From assembly GCF_032918005.1 (NCBI RefSeq), contig NZ_CP136628.1, forward strand, positions 2,465,501 to 2,529,500: a stretch of DNA of 64,000 nucleotides. Reading direction: 5' to 3'. The notes beneath the pieces are model-generated. The model was not told where the DNA came from. It made no database searches and worked only from the letters and a program-made list of their open reading frames with translations. The position numbers and the translations under genes are program-made. Origin of the DNA: Bradyrhizobium sp. NDS-1 (GTDB lineage: Bacteria > Pseudomonadota > Alphaproteobacteria > Rhizobiales > Xanthobacteraceae). This document shows, one piece after another, positions 28,757-38,657 of this stretch; within the stretch, counting starts at the first letter, position 1; every line of letters starts with the position of its first letter.

Positions 28757-29782
28757 TCAGCGGTCTGCCGCTATGAGCTCGGAGTGAATCGCAGTTGCCG
28801 TATTGAGGCAGGCATCCAGTGTCAGAGATCCGAAGGCGAGCTGGCAAAGAAGATAGTTGGCCCCTGCCTCTTCCAGATGATCGAGAAGAGTTTGGCGCAC
28901 CGAAGCGCCCGTTCCGACAACGCACAGTTCACTGTCGATTGCGGCATCTAAGGTCAGGGGCAGGTTGGATGGAGGCGGGATGTCATTGAGCTCGTACAGG
29001 AACTTAAAGCTTCTGAGCCATGTTTCGTAGGCTGGCGCGGCGAGGGAACGGGCGGCTGCTTCAGAGCTGGCAATTACGACCATGCGGAGCAATGCGAGAA
29101 ATGGTGCTGAACCGCTGGCGTCACGCTCCGCGTTTCGATGAGCGTGATAGCGATCGGTGACCTTGCGAACGGCAGAAGAAGGCCCCATGCACGCCAGATT
29201 TGCGCCATTTGCCGCCGCCCAATGAGCGGACTCTGGCCGATTTGTAGCAATCCATGTCGGGGGACAGGGACGCTGGTGAGGTGAAAGCGTCAAGGGAACG
29301 TCGCTCAGCGCAAAATGCTGCCCCTGGTATGAAAGCGGGCCGCCATTCATCGCGCTAACGAAGATTTGGGAAGCTTCCTCGTAACGGCTCGAGGCAACGT
29401 CGGCTCCAACCCCAAAATAGCTCAGCTCGATCGGTAGGGAGCCGCGACCAAGTCCGACCTCAACCCTGCCGCTGCTCAGGTGATCCAACATGCAGATCTC
29501 CTCGAATGCACGCAGCGGGTGATAGAGGTTGAGCAGCATAACCAATGGACCAACGCGAAGTCGCCGTGTGCGTTGTATGACACTCGACAGAAACAAGTTC
29601 GGCGAGGGGCCCCTTCCATGGGGAGTGCAATGATGCTCCGCCAGATGATAGGCATAGAAACCGAGCCGGTCGTAGGCCTCCGCCAGCGCGAGGCGGTCCG
29701 CGTATTGCCGGGCGATATCGCGGCCGTCCTCGTCAAGATGATCAAATATGCCGCAGGTCAGGTTTGGAAGAACGTTTCTCAC
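28757..29782 (-). CDS. LLM-class (luciferase-like) flavin-dependent oxidoreductase
   Basis: A 341-residue member of the bacterial luciferase/alkanal monooxygenase superfamily, using reduced FMN or F420-like flavin and oxygen. Landmarks: FYAYHLAEHHCTPHG near residue 45, LRVGPLVMLLNLYHPLRAFEEICMLDHLSSGRVEVGLGRG, a conserved PTWIATNRPES and the C-terminal ANYLLCQLAFG. The start is GTG 29782 with GGAG 8 nt upstream. It follows the HisC-like gene on the same strand with about 215 bp between them. The pairing hints at amino-acid-derived secondary metabolism, but the substrate is not known. Confidence 0.85.
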   Translation of the reverse strand: MRNVLPNLTCGIFDHLDEDGRDIARQYADRLALAEAYDRLGFYAYHLAEHHCTPHGRGPSPNLFLSSVIQRTRRLRVGPLVMLLNLYHPLRAFEEICMLDHLSSGRVEVGLGRGSLPIELSYFGVGADVASSRYEEASQIFVSAMNGGPLSYQGQHFALSDVPLTLSPHQRPCPPTWIATNRPESAHWAAANGANLACMGPSSAVRKVTDRYHAHRNAERDASGSAPFLALLRMVVIASSEAAARSLAAPAYETWLRSFKFLYELNDIPPPSNLPLTLDAAIDSELCVVGTGASVRQTLLDHLEEAGANYLLCQLAFGSLTLDACLNTATAIHSELIAADR

Positions 29783-29998
29783 TCAGTTATCTCCTAGGTA
29801 GAGAGGACCGGAATCGCCGGGTTTCGGGGGTGCAGGAGGTGCTCGCTGGCATGCGCTGCATAGGCTGCGAAGCCGTTCTCAACAGCTCGTAATGCGCTGA
29901 CTGGATGAAAACTGACTCCGGCTGCGTCGCGAAGCTTCATCAGGTGTTCGTCCGGATCGATCACGAACGGGGATCCGTGACTTGAGTGGAAGGGGCCA

Positions 29999-31095
29999 CT
30001 AGCCGCGGCATCCCACTTTCTTAAGAATGCTGCCGACAGCCGCAAGAAAAGCATCCATCTGGCGCTTTGTACCGATGCTAACCCGAATGCACTCTTCCAG
30101 GCCGGCGTCCGGAAAGAAGGCAACAAGGACTTTGTGGTCTTCCAACGCCGCCTGCCACCATCTGCCACCCTGGCCTACGGGCACACGAGCGAGGAGGAAA
30201 TTCGCGTGGGAAGGCGTGACAGAGAACCCAAATTCTAAAAGGGCGGCCGCTACGCGCTGCCGCTCAAGCCTGACGTGGCGATGGTTCTCCTCGTAGGCGT
30301 CGCGATGCGCAAGACGCTCATGCCCACCGCATGAGCGACGACATTCATGTTGAAAACATTCTGGATGTTGCGAAGCCGCCCAATTAGCTCGGGATGGCCG
30401 AAACCGAAGCCGATGCGAATGCCAGCGGCGGAATAACTCTTGGAAAACGTGCGCAGGACCAGAAGATTCGAATGGCGCTCAACAAGGCGCAGGCCGTCCT
30501 CAGGTGCGAAATCGACATAAGCTTCGTCCAATACGATCAATCGGTCAGATCGTATAACGAGGCGTTCGATCTCAGCGAGCGGAACAAAGGTTCCGGTCGG
30601 ATTGTTCGGATTGGCTAGCAGAATGAATTTGGCATGTTTCGCCGCACCGAAAACCAGCTCGTCCATCGGCAAGCAGTCAGGTTCAGACCAGGGAATTTCA
30701 ATGAAGCGGGCCCCTTGCAACATGGCAAGCTTGCGATTGAATGAAAAGCCTGGCGACATCATTGCTACGGCGTCCCCCGGGGCAAGAAAGGCTCTGTAAA
30801 TGAGACTGAGAAGTTCAGACGATCCATTGCCAGCCATCACGCAATCAGTTGCAATGCCATAGGCAGCTGCGGCCGCTTGTCTCAAGCTGACATTGTCGTC
30901 TTCTGGATAGAGGTATTGCAGCTCAAGAGCTGCAATTGCGCTTCGCATCACGATGCCCGGCAAAGGAAATGGGTTCTCATTCGTGTTCAGTTTCAGGAAA
31001 CCATTGTCCGGGGTGGGCCGCCCGGACGGCAGAGCATCCAATTCGCGAGCGACCGACGAGAGCGCGGAAAGCATAGCTTGCAGTTTTGCATCCAA
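29999..31095 (-). pseudogene. Histidinol-phosphate aminotransferase-like protein, frameshifted
   Basis: A PLP-dependent class I/II aminotransferase of the HisC type in two frames. Frame 1 (TTG start 31095, GGGAG upstream) holds KLNTNENPFPLP, GNGSSELLSLIYRAF, LANPNNPTGTF, VLDEAYVDFAPEDG and LRTFSKSYSAAGIRIGFG with the PLP lysine. A single-base shift near 30320 moves to frame 2, which supplies AHRDAYEENHRHVRLERQRVAAAL, NFLLARVP and ECIRVSIGTKRQMDAFL up to the stop at 29999. All expected parts are present, so one indel separates it from a functional gene; a sequencing error cannot be excluded. Confidence 0.8.
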
Positions 31096-31146
31096 TTTGG
31101 TGTTCTCCCTTTTGTCGACGCGAGCAGTTGATGGCGTTCATCGAGC

Positions 31147-31473
31147 CTACGTGGCGCGTGCTATATTCGGAGCCGGGAAGCGCAGGGCATGCATGAATGT
31201 GAGTGTTGGGGGTTCAATAGGCGGACTTAGATCTAAACGCGGCACCGGATCAAAGCCGGCCTCAAAACTCCGGTAGCGATCAGCACGGATCAGGCGCCGC
31301 ACAGGCCATCCAAGCGAGTACCGGTTTTCACGGAGAGAAGGGACGCCACGTCCACTCGGCCGAACAGCGCTGCTAACGATTGGCTCGAACTCGCGCAAAT
31401 CGCAGAGCGACTGTGCGCGTCTGACATCTTGCCCATAAGGTACGTTCCTTCTGAAGAGGCCGTGACAGTTCAC
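31147..31473 (-). CDS. Hypothetical ORF upstream of the HisC-like gene
   Basis: A 108-codon frame (GTG 31473) ending 51 bp before the aminotransferase gene. Segments such as LCDLREFEPIVSSAVRPSGRG and RLDLSPPIEPPTLTFMHALRFPAP look protein-like, but I recognise no family. It could be the 3' end of a decayed gene. Confidence 0.25.
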   Translation of the reverse strand: MNCHGLFRRNVPYGQDVRRAQSLCDLREFEPIVSSAVRPSGRGVPSLRENRYSLGWPVRRLIRADRYRSFEAGFDPVPRLDLSPPIEPPTLTFMHALRFPAPNIARAT

Positions 31474-31750
31474 TCCCGAGAGCGTGCGCATCAGTTTGCC
31501 TAGCCGGAAGAAGGTGCCGATGTTCGTCGGCCTTACGAATCTGGAAGTGGTGCTCACTGCAGTGGCACCAGGCGAATGGGAACGTACTCTTCGGGCGGCC
31601 GTTCGGGCGCGCACGACGGCTGTGATAGCACTGCCGCGAGGGCGAGAAATGCTGCGACTGCGGCGACTGCGAGGCACGTGAGCAGCGCGTAATCGCTATA
31701 TCGAGGATGGTTCATCATTCGAACGCTCCGTGCGGTGTTGGGACGGGCGA

Positions 31751-32862
31751 TCAGTTCTGCTCGATCGCATCGACGGTATTGTCGCGCCAGCGGTAGACGA
31801 TGAAGCCAGGAGCGGGATTGTCTCCCTTAGAGTCGAATCGAACCGTGCCAATGGCCGTTTCGATTGAGCCCGAGCGTAGGGCCGCAGCGACCCGAGTGGC
31901 ATCGAAGCTGCCGGCCCGTTTGACGGAGTCTGCCCATGCTTGAACCGCGGCATAAGCGTAGAGCGTGTAACCCGCGGCAGATAGGTTCGAACCCTTAAGC
32001 CTGGCGACAGCTGCTGCCCTGCAGCATTCTTCGTCGGGTCCGGCATAAAGGTGAAGAGCGTGTCGTTTGCGGCCTCGCCGGCAACGGCCAAAAAGTCGCT
32101 TGTCATCAGCGGATCGTTGGCGACCACAGTCAGGCGTGCGCCCGCCTCCGCAGCTTGACGCACGATGAGGCCGATCTCGTTGTAATAGCCGCCGATATAG
32201 ACGATCTGAATTCCCTCTCTCTTCAGTCTCGAAACCAGAGCGGTGTAATCCTTCTCGCCGGCAACATAGCGTTGTCGAACAGTGTACGCGCCAGCTGCAC
32301 GAAGCCGCGATTCAACGATATCGGCGATGCCTTTGCCTGCTGTACTCTTATCGTCGAGGACCGCGAGCTTTGCGCCTTGGTGGTGCCGCACGATGTAGTC
32401 GGCCGCAACCCTGCCTTGTTGGTCATCGCGGCCGCAAATCCGAAACAGCGTGATTAGGCCATGCTCTGTCAGACGGGGATTCGTCGAGCCAGGTGAAATC
32501 TGAAGCACCTCCGCTTCGGCGGATATATCTGAAGCTGGAATCGACGAAGATGAACAAATGTGCCCAACGACAAGCTTGATCCCGTCAGTTATCAAGCGAT
32601 TGGCAACAGCGACGGCCTGCTTGGGATCGCATGCGTCGTCGACAATCCTCAATATGAGCTTTGTGTCAGGCAGCAGACCCGATTCATTTATCGAATCCAC
32701 GGCCGCGGCCGCTCCGTCGCGTATCTGCGCGCCGAGCGACGCGGTGCTTCCCGTCATTGGGCCCGCTACCGCAATGTAAACATCTTTTGCCCGGGCGCTC
32801 GAACTCAGGATCAAGGAAAGGAGCGCAGCAGTTGCAAGCCTATGAACGCGAAGAATCGACAT
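31751..32862 (-). pseudogene. Branched-chain amino-acid ABC transporter binding protein, frameshifted
   Basis: Periplasmic substrate-binding protein of the Leu/Ile/Val (BraC/LivK) type. ATG 32862 gives a signal peptide (LATAALLSLILSSSARA) followed by the mature start DVYIAVAGPMTGSTASLGAQIRDGA, then VVGHICSSSSIPASDI, EVLQISPGSTNPRLTE, KLAVLDDKSTAGKGIAD and ERYVAGEKDYTALVSRLK-like region. A frameshift near 32020 separates the C-terminal part (AAGYTLYAYAAVQAWADSV, IGTVRFDSKGDNPAPGFIVYRW), which ends at 31751. No permease or ATPase genes adjoin it. Confidence 0.8.
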
Positions 32863-33287
32863 GTGGGGCTCCCGATATCGCGCCGCGTCTTGGTGTGCTT
32901 CGCCGTTGGTATGACGCGCCGACCAGCAGTCCAGCGCAATGATGTTTGAATCGAACTCAGATTGGTACGAACAGGCTCAAGTTGTTGCCAGGTTCATCCA
33001 TAAGTATCGGGCGGGCATGGACGGATGGACGTTACGGGACTGGTCAGGAGAGCGTCCTCTAGGCGTTGACAGGACCCATATCGAACATCCTGGCCGGTAC
33101 ACTCGCGAATCTCCTGTGCTCGGCAGATGTGTGCCGACGAGGCGCTTGAAAGGCCCGGACGATCATCCACCGACTTGTTCTCGCCGAGGCCTCTCACCGG
33201 GAAGTTCCGAAAGTGATGCCGATCATTAGAGTCTCCCTCGGTTTAGCCGACGGTCTGTCCGCCCCCGTCGCTGCGACGATGCGTGAG
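32863..33287. other. Interval with a NolA-type element and a tiny ORF
   Basis: Downstream of the element at 33288-33318 (minus strand) is GAGGGAG followed by an ATG (33229) opening a 10-codon frame, then a GTG frame of 67 codons (32994-33197). Neither is recognisable; together they may be a decayed small gene. Confidence 0.3.
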
Positions 33288-33318
33288 ACGGTACAATATG
33301 ACGCTACGTGCGAATCAA
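33288..33318 (-). promoter_or_regulatory. NolA-type (MerR-style) promoter element, copy B
   Basis: Minus strand: -35 TTGATT, 19-bp spacer CGCACGTAGCGTCATATTG, -10 TACCGT. The spacer core CGCACGTAGCGTCA is identical to copy A. It lies about 190 bp beyond the 3' end of nolA and points away from it. Confidence 0.6.
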
Positions 33319-33506
33319 GTACTTCGAAGCTTGCTCGTCGAGGTTGTTTGCCAAAAGATACAGAGAGAAGACCCGATGAGTGCCGACAATGGAGAGGCGG
33401 AGAGGAACTGCTACAGGCCAACGATCTTGTCAGTCAGAATTGAACGGTCACCATCAACTCATTGGGTTTAGAGTCATTCCGACAACCGAGAGCGCGCGCA
33501 ACCGCG

Positions 33507-34226
33507 TCAATTCTGTCCCAGCTGATCCTCCAGCGCGGCGAGGGCGAGATCGAGGTATCGCATGAGGCTCGCATCCCAGCCGGCGAGATTGTGTGGTTCG
33601 GTCAATCGCGTCAGCACCTTGAGTATCATTGAGACAGTCGAATCAACTCCTGCGATCTCAGTCAGGAGCGAACGGGCCTGACGCGCGACTGCATTTGCCC
33701 GCTCACTGCATGGAGGCTCACGCTGATCCATGCAGCTTCGTAGCTCGTCGCGAATCTTGCGCCACCGATCTTCGCGGCTAGCGTTAGAGGCGCATGTGCA
33801 GATCGCCGAGGGGGTGCGCTTCTCAATCCGTGACATTGCGTCTAACGTGGCCGGCAGTTCGTCGACACTGACTTGTGTCTCACCTTGCGTCGTCATATTG
33901 CGCAATCGGTCCCTTAATAATGTCGTCCGCGCGACTTGAAGTTCAATCCGTTCCAGATGGTTGCGCAACAGGTCCGTGAGAGACGTCCGCCCCTCTATTG
34001 CTTTGCGGATCTCAGGAAGTGAGAAGCCGAGCTCACGCAGCGCGCGAATCTGAGAGACGCGTTGTAGGCTTTCACGATCGTACATGCGATGACCGCCATC
34101 GGTACGTTCCGAGACCGTCAACAATCCGGTATGTTCGTAGTGATGCAGAGTGCGTACCGTTACGCCGGTCGCCTCTGCAAGCTCTCCAATGCGCCATCGG
34201 CGCCGTCGTGGTGTGGCGTTTGTCAT
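33507..34226 (-). CDS. nolA: MerR-type nodulation regulator NolA
   Basis: A 239-residue transcription factor that in Bradyrhizobium governs genotype-specific nodulation and is a positive regulator of nodD2. The N-terminal MerR winged helix spans about residues 11-80: WRIGELAEATGVTVRTLHHYE, RMYD, LRELGFSLPEIRKAIEG, followed by the coiled-coil dimer helix. The rest (TQGETQVSVDELPATLDAM; LRYLDLALAALEDQL-like end) is an effector domain; in the known protein internal ATGs give shorter forms, and several in-frame ATGs are present here as well. ATG 34226 has GAGG upstream. Its promoter (34242-34272) has the MerR-type 19-bp spacing, implying autoregulation. Confidence 0.93.
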   Translation of the reverse strand: MTNATPRRRRWRIGELAEATGVTVRTLHHYEHTGLLTVSERTDGGHRMYDRESLQRVSQIRALRELGFSLPEIRKAIEGRTSLTDLLRNHLERIELQVARTTLLRDRLRNMTTQGETQVSVDELPATLDAMSRIEKRTPSAICTCASNASREDRWRKIRDELRSCMDQREPPCSERANAVARQARSLLTEIAGVDSTVSMILKVLTRLTEPHNLAGWDASLMRYLDLALAALEDQLGQN

Positions 34227-34241
34227 GGTCCTCAATTTTCA

Positions 34242-34272
34242 AGCCTACAACCTGACGTCACGTGAGAATCAA
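34242..34272 (-). promoter_or_regulatory. nolA promoter with MerR-type operator, copy C
   Basis: Minus strand: -35 TTGATT, 19-bp spacer CTCACGTGACGTCAGGTTG, -10 TAGGCT, ending 16 bp before the nolA ATG. The spacer contains the near-palindrome TCACGTGACGTCAG. The four other elements in the window share its framework, which is the basis for calling them NolA-type. Confidence 0.75.
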
Positions 34273-34341
34273 GTTATTTCAATGATCTAGATGGTGCGTC
34301 TCTTGCTGCGAACCGCAGAAGCACTGAGAGCATGCTGTTGA

Positions 34342-34581
34342 TCAAGCGGCCGAGACAAGTGCAAGCATCAAGTTCGCCAGTGACCCCAATTCATCCCTCG
34401 CTGCGCGTTGCAGAACGAGTCTCGCGATCGCCTCGCGGTTCTCGCTGGTTCGCATGCATGTCGGTAAACATGTGATTGCTTGATCAAAAAGGTGTCCCAA
34501 CATCGCGAGATCCTCCGGATCGTAGACTCCACTCGACTCATCCAAGAGTAGGCTCCTTTCATTGTCGCACTCGCGCCGCAC
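34342..34581 (-). CDS. Small conserved-looking hypothetical protein
   Basis: About 79 residues from a GTG at 34581. The body YDPEDLAMLGHLFDQAITCLP, MRTSENREAIARLVLQRAARDE and LGSLANLMLAL has the look of a family of short helical proteins common in Bradyrhizobium genomes (DPEDL...FDQA...NRxAIA), function unknown. It lies upstream of nolA on the same strand, 70 bp before the nolA promoter element. Confidence 0.5.
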   Translation of the reverse strand: MRRECDNERSLLLDESSGVYDPEDLAMLGHLFDQAITCLPTCMRTSENREAIARLVLQRAARDELGSLANLMLALVSAA

Positions 34582-35339
34582 GTGACGAAGCCGTTTGGCC
34601 GTGGTGGGGCAAAAACGAGACGGACCGGCGACGTGCGCAAAGAATGCGACAGGGAGGGGTCGCGTGATGCCGTTGTGCAACACGGCGTGTGCTTACTTTT
34701 GTCCAAGACTGCGCTAACCGGAAACTGTGCAAGTTCTCCTGGATGCTGCCGCAGCGGTAGCCTTCCTTTGTCTGATCGGCACGAGAAGCGAGCGCAGGTG
34801 CATGCAGCTCCGCTTGATCTTAAGATACTGCGTCACGAAACGGCGGACCCAGACACAGTACTGATCTGATCTGATGGGCCTCTTTCGATCGCAATCCTTG
34901 CTGTGATGTCTATCGTTGAGCCGGGCGTTGATTGGTCAATCATCGCAGATCAGTTCTACCACCACGTCGTGGCGCGGCCGCCGGCGCGGCGCCTAACAGC
35001 GTTTTCAGCACTCTGCTAGTCCAGTTGAGATGGCATTGTGGTCGCGAAGGCGTTGCTCGCGCATGGCTACATCTGTTTTTGGAATGCCACAATATGATGG
35101 CTGCTCCTTAATGGCGCAAGTCCGCGGCCGCAAAGCGTCGGCAGAATGAGCGAAGGCGGGCCTCAAAACCATTCCCGGCATGCATCTCAACGCAAGCGCA
35201 TCTCGCGCGGCTGGCGAAACGTTGCTCGCAATTGAGAACCGAGTCTCGAAGGAGCACTCCGGCATCCGCTGGACGTGGAGGCGCTCAAAACGGTCTACGG
35301 GTGCCCCCGGCACAGCGTGGCCACGCCCGGCGAAACGTC
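34582..35339. other. Gene-poor interval
   Basis: Between the small protein and the nodD2 relic; no recognisable gene on either strand. Confidence 0.35.
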
Positions 35340-36170
35340 GATGTACCGTGGCTCCCACAGCAATAACTCGGATATCCAGACCTGTGCCGGATCAGTGTCG
35401 CGGAGCGCAGTACATCGGACGGCCTCGCCAGATGCAATGCACTAGAAGTGCAAGGATCCGTAGCGGCATTGTCTTTGCACAAAGCTTGGCGAGCCTTGCT
35501 GGCAGCCGCGCTATACGGGTCCGCAATAGCAAAGGATGATGATGCTATAGCTTGGACGAGGATCTTAATGCGCATCTTAAGACCATGCTCAAGCCAAAGC
35601 TACCCCTCGAATCTGGGGGGCAGTGCCTGGCGAAGTCGCCGCAAGTATCCTATCGAACATAAGGCTCGAAGTTCTCCTGTCGCGGTATTGGCTTGCTCGT
35701 CCGGCAGCAATCAATTCCATCCTCGAGCAGTATCGCTTTGGCGTGTGCGCGCTGGACATAGATGCTTCGGGTAAGATAGGCAAATCATGTTACCGCGCCG
35801 AAGGAGCCCTTCAGCGGTGAGGGGCAGCAACTCGAGACCGACGGCGGTGGCGTCGCGCCACGGCACTTTCGAAAGAACACGACTGTCGCGAGGTCCGAAA
35901 GAAGGAACCCCGCACGCATGATCCGATTTGGCTTGGGTGAACATGTCGGCCGAAATGATCAAAAGCTGTAGGTGGAGCAGGGCTTGGCGAATGGGAGCGG
36001 CGAGCCTTTCCGTTCCGTGCGCGGACATTGGCACAGTTGCCGTCCTCTCATCATAAACGCTCATCACCGAAACACGCGCGCAGCGGGACAAATGCCGCGA
36101 GCTCATGGCCGGTAGATCAAGGTTGAGCCTGCGGCCAGCGACTTTGCGGTTGCGCTCGATCATGCCGAAT
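35340..36170 (-). pseudogene. nodD2: nodD2 pseudogene (LysR-type regulator)
   Basis: Fragments of a NodD protein in order but in changing frames: ERNRKVAGRRLNLDLPAMSS (helix-turn-helix region), LAAPIRQALLHLQLLIISADMF, then in another frame FLLSDLATVVFF, AVGLELLPL, LLRRGNMICLSYPKHLCPA, LEHGLKMRIKILVQ, RTRIARLPARLAKLCAKTMPLRIL and finally EAVRCTALRDTDPAQVWISELL. All align with the intact NodD1 next door. At least four frame changes make it non-functional. Position between nolA and nodD1 matches nodD2 of B. japonicum, and a NolA-type promoter element lies upstream (36530-36560). Confidence 0.85.
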
Positions 36171-36529
36171 CGAGTACAATAAGGGTAAGATAAGCGCGGT
36201 CGAGATGACGTGTCCCAACCGCCGTTCCAGCCTTGCGCAAGACCTTTCGCTTGCAGGTTCCGCTCTCCCGAGTTTGCGTCATCTCGCGTTCGGCCTTGCG
36301 GGCGCGACCGTGGACGGCGTTGGCGTTCGGCAGAACAAGTTGGTTCGACGCAAACGAGCGGGCATCGCCCCGTGTAGGTCACCCGCCACATAGACCTCTA
36401 GCTACTGGGGTGCTTCGGCATTACATCGATCGCCGGGGCAGTTGACGGTAAGGAGAATGCCCACCGTCAGGCGAAGAGCGCTGCGGGTGGGCTACCAGCG
36501 TCCACCTTGCAGGCTCGATCGCAGGTGCT
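36171..36529. other. Leader/decayed interval upstream of the nodD2 relic
   Basis: No independent gene recognised; the open frame starting at 36391 (minus) runs into the nodD2 relic and is probably leader sequence. Confidence 0.35.
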
Positions 36530-36560
36530 GGTCTACAACCTGACGCGGCGTGCGATTCAA
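36530..36560 (-). promoter_or_regulatory. NolA-type (MerR-style) promoter element, copy D
   Basis: Minus strand: -35 TTGAAT, 19-bp spacer CGCACGCCGCGTCAGGTTG, -10 TAGACC, reading toward the nodD2 pseudogene. Because NolA is known to activate nodD2 in B. japonicum, this position supports the interpretation of the whole repeat family as NolA targets. Confidence 0.7.
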
Positions 36561-36848
36561 GGGAATTGTTGCTGAGGCGGGATATTGTTCACCTGACTCG
36601 CCGGATCATCTCGCGAGCTCTGAGCTCGGCTCACGTGGACCGGTGCGATGCAGCCGGTCCGCATCAGCGGAAAATCATTGACGCACAAGATCGTCACGCC
36701 AGCGCGAGATCAATAGCGCCTGCGACTCGATCAAACTGCGCTCAAGAACGGCAATTTCGACCATGCCCAACGTCAGTCAGAGGACCGGAGCTTCGAGCCT
36801 GGCGTAATCTGATTAACGGTGATTAGGTCGCAACCGGCGCGAACAATC

Positions 36849-37793
36849 CTACAACGAGCTGTGACATTGGCTGGTCTCGGACGGAGAGACCATCATGGAT
36901 GCTTCTTGCAAGAATATGTTGCGCATCCAAATGCTTGCAGGATCAGTATTATGAATGGCGGGCCATTGGACAGCCTCGGTGAATGTGAGAAGTCGCAGCG
37001 GAGGTTCGACGACCCGCAGGGGCATCGTGTTTGCGAAATGGCTAACGAGCCTTGAGGGCATGCTCGCGATACGGTTGGTGCCCAATAACATAGGCGGAAT
37101 CATACCAAAACCCTGCACAGCGACCTCGGTGCGTATCTTGAAACCATGCTCGAGCAAGAGCCATTCGTGGAACGAGGGCCTTAAGAAACGCCCAAACCGA
37201 GCTTCCACGTGCCCGATTGACATGTACGTCTCGAACGTAAGTCGCGGTGCTAGCTGCTTGTTCATGGGGCAGCCCACACAAACGAAGTTGTCCTCGAACA
37301 GTGCCGCCTTGGGATGCGCACTCGACATGAACATCTCCGGATACATCAGAAAATCGACTTCGCCGCGCCGGAGAAGTTCATCCGGGTCCTCTGCGGGTGG
37401 CAGCAACTCGAAATTGATTGTTGGAGCTTCCTGCGCGACGCGGTCCACGATTCGTCGAAAAAACACGACAGTCATGAAGTCGGACAGGATGATCTTGAAT
37501 CGCCGAGTCGATCGAGACGGATTGAAGTCGTCCGGAGAAATGATGGAGAGCTGAATGTGAGCGAGAGCCTCGCGAATCGGGGCTGCGAGCGCTTCAGCCC
37601 GCGGCGTTGGAACCAGTTTTCGGCCCCTCATCGTGAATAGCTCATCTCGAAAGGAGGTGCGAAGCCGCGCGACGGCGGCACTCATGGCAGGTTGACTGAG
37701 GTTGATGCTTCTTGCCGCCGCGGTGAGGTTGCCTTGCGTCACCAGGGCGTCGAACGCGACGAGGAGATTCAGATCGAGGCCTTTGAAACGCAT
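36849..37793 (-). CDS. nodD1: LysR-type nodulation regulator NodD1
   Basis: A 314-residue flavonoid-responsive activator that binds nod boxes. ATG 37793 gives [20 protein letters not shown], the invariant NodD start; the helix-turn-helix is [23 protein letters not shown] (about residues 25-47). The ligand-binding part ([72 protein letters not shown]) and the C-terminus ([21 protein letters not shown]) are intact. It is divergent from nodY/K-nodABC, with the nod box between them, the classic arrangement in which NodD controls the operon and often itself. Confidence 0.96.
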   Translation of the reverse strand: MRFKGLDLNLLVAFDALVTQGNLTAAARSINLSQPAMSAAVARLRTSFRDELFTMRGRKLVPTPRAEALAAPIREALAHIQLSIISPDDFNPSRSTRRFKIILSDFMTVVFFRRIVDRVAQEAPTINFELLPPAEDPDELLRRGEVDFLMYPEMFMSSAHPKAALFEDNFVCVGCPMNKQLAPRLTFETYMSIGHVEARFGRFLRPSFHEWLLLEHGFKIRTEVAVQGFGMIPPMLLGTNRIASMPSRLVSHFANTMPLRVVEPPLRLLTFTEAVQWPAIHNTDPASIWMRNIFLQEASMMVSPSETSQCHSSL

Positions 37794-37802
37794 GATCCTG
37801 AG

Positions 37803-37850
37803 TGATCCACGGTGTGAATGTGTTCTATCGATACAATCGATTTTACCATT
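37803..37850 (+). promoter_or_regulatory. nod box upstream of the nodY/K-nodABC operon
   Basis: The conserved core ATCGATACAATCGATTTTAC followed by CATTTGTACCGAATG matches the 3' half of the nod-box consensus (ATCNAAACAATCRATTTTACC), with the 5' half TGATCCACGGTGTGAATG ahead of it. It begins 10 bp from the divergent nodD1 start codon. NodD1 should bind here. Confidence 0.9.
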
Positions 37851-38231
37851 TGTACCGAATGAGGATAGCAAACGATGGTTTAGCGAGAAGTCCGATCAAT
37901 CAGAATGGTTACAAATCGTTGCGCGTCTCAGCCCAGCGCAAGGGATCGATCAAGACGTCTGGACCGTGCGGTCGCAGGTTCGCGCATGTTGCGCAAGCCA
38001 TATCTCGCCGAGTTCGGGCGGTGCGGATCCGCAAACTTGCGTTGGCGTATACGACGAGCAAACCATCGTTTGGCGTTGCCAACCCATTCTATATCCGCCG
38101 TGTACCGCCGTAGAATTGGGCGAACGCTCAACTTGGCCGTAGATTTCCGTCCAGTCGGACCCTCCCGGTTGCGGGTGCCGAATGTGTTGTGGTCGCAGTC
38201 GATTGGATTGCGTCCTTGCTGGGGTGAAATC
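37851..38231. other. Leader of the nod operon
   Basis: About 380 bp between the nod box and nodY/K. The nodY/K frame is open upstream as far as 37905, but that part has no recognisable domain and is likely untranslated. Confidence 0.4.
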
Positions 38232-38240
38232 GTGCGGAAC

Positions 38241-38657
38241 ATGCAAGCGAAGGCGTCCTTGGCGAATCTGATGCGAGTTGCGCACACGCTCGATGTGGTC
38301 TCGATTGTGACTGCAGATCGATCAGCGCGTGAAGCTCTCACGGATGTTGTGTTTTCCGCGGGTTACGTGCCCGAACCGTTCGAGAGCGCAGACGAGTTCT
38401 TGAAATCGGGCCGCCGTTCGATCACGTCGTGCTTGATCGCGGACATGCAGTCGAGCGTGATGAGTGGCCTTGAGCTTTTCCATCATCTGGTCGCATCCGG
38501 AAGCGCGATTCCCACCGTTCTGCTCACAGACCACTCCGAAGACGATGTGAGGCGAGTCCTGCAAGCTGGACTCCAGTTTTTGAGCAAGCCTTTCGAACGC
38601 AGCGAACTGCTGACCTGCGTCAGGAGCCAGATAATGAATAGGAATTACTCTCTATGA
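38241..38657 (+). CDS. nodY: NodY/NodK, single-domain response-regulator-like protein
   Basis: First gene of the nod operon, about 138 residues from ATG 38241 (a GTG at 38232 with GGGGTG upstream is an alternative). It is a stand-alone receiver domain resembling FixJ receivers: [74 protein letters not shown]. The phospho-acceptor Asp (LIADM), the Thr (LLTDH) and the Lys (LSKPF) are kept, but the Asp-Asp metal site after strand 1 is changed to TADR and there is no output domain. Its stop overlaps the nodA start (ATGA). The name follows position; called nodY in B. japonicum and nodK in B. elkanii. Confidence 0.75.
   Translation: MQAKASLANLMRVAHTLDVVSIVTADRSAREALTDVVFSAGYVPEPFESADEFLKSGRRSITSCLIADMQSSVMSGLELFHHLVASGSAIPTVLLTDHSEDDVRRVLQAGLQFLSKPFERSELLTCVRSQIMNRNYSL

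Noticed and set aside
34292..34307. TGGTGCGTCTCTTGCT as a sigma54 promoter
   Set aside because: Two mismatches in the -24 box and no plus-strand gene downstream; likely chance.
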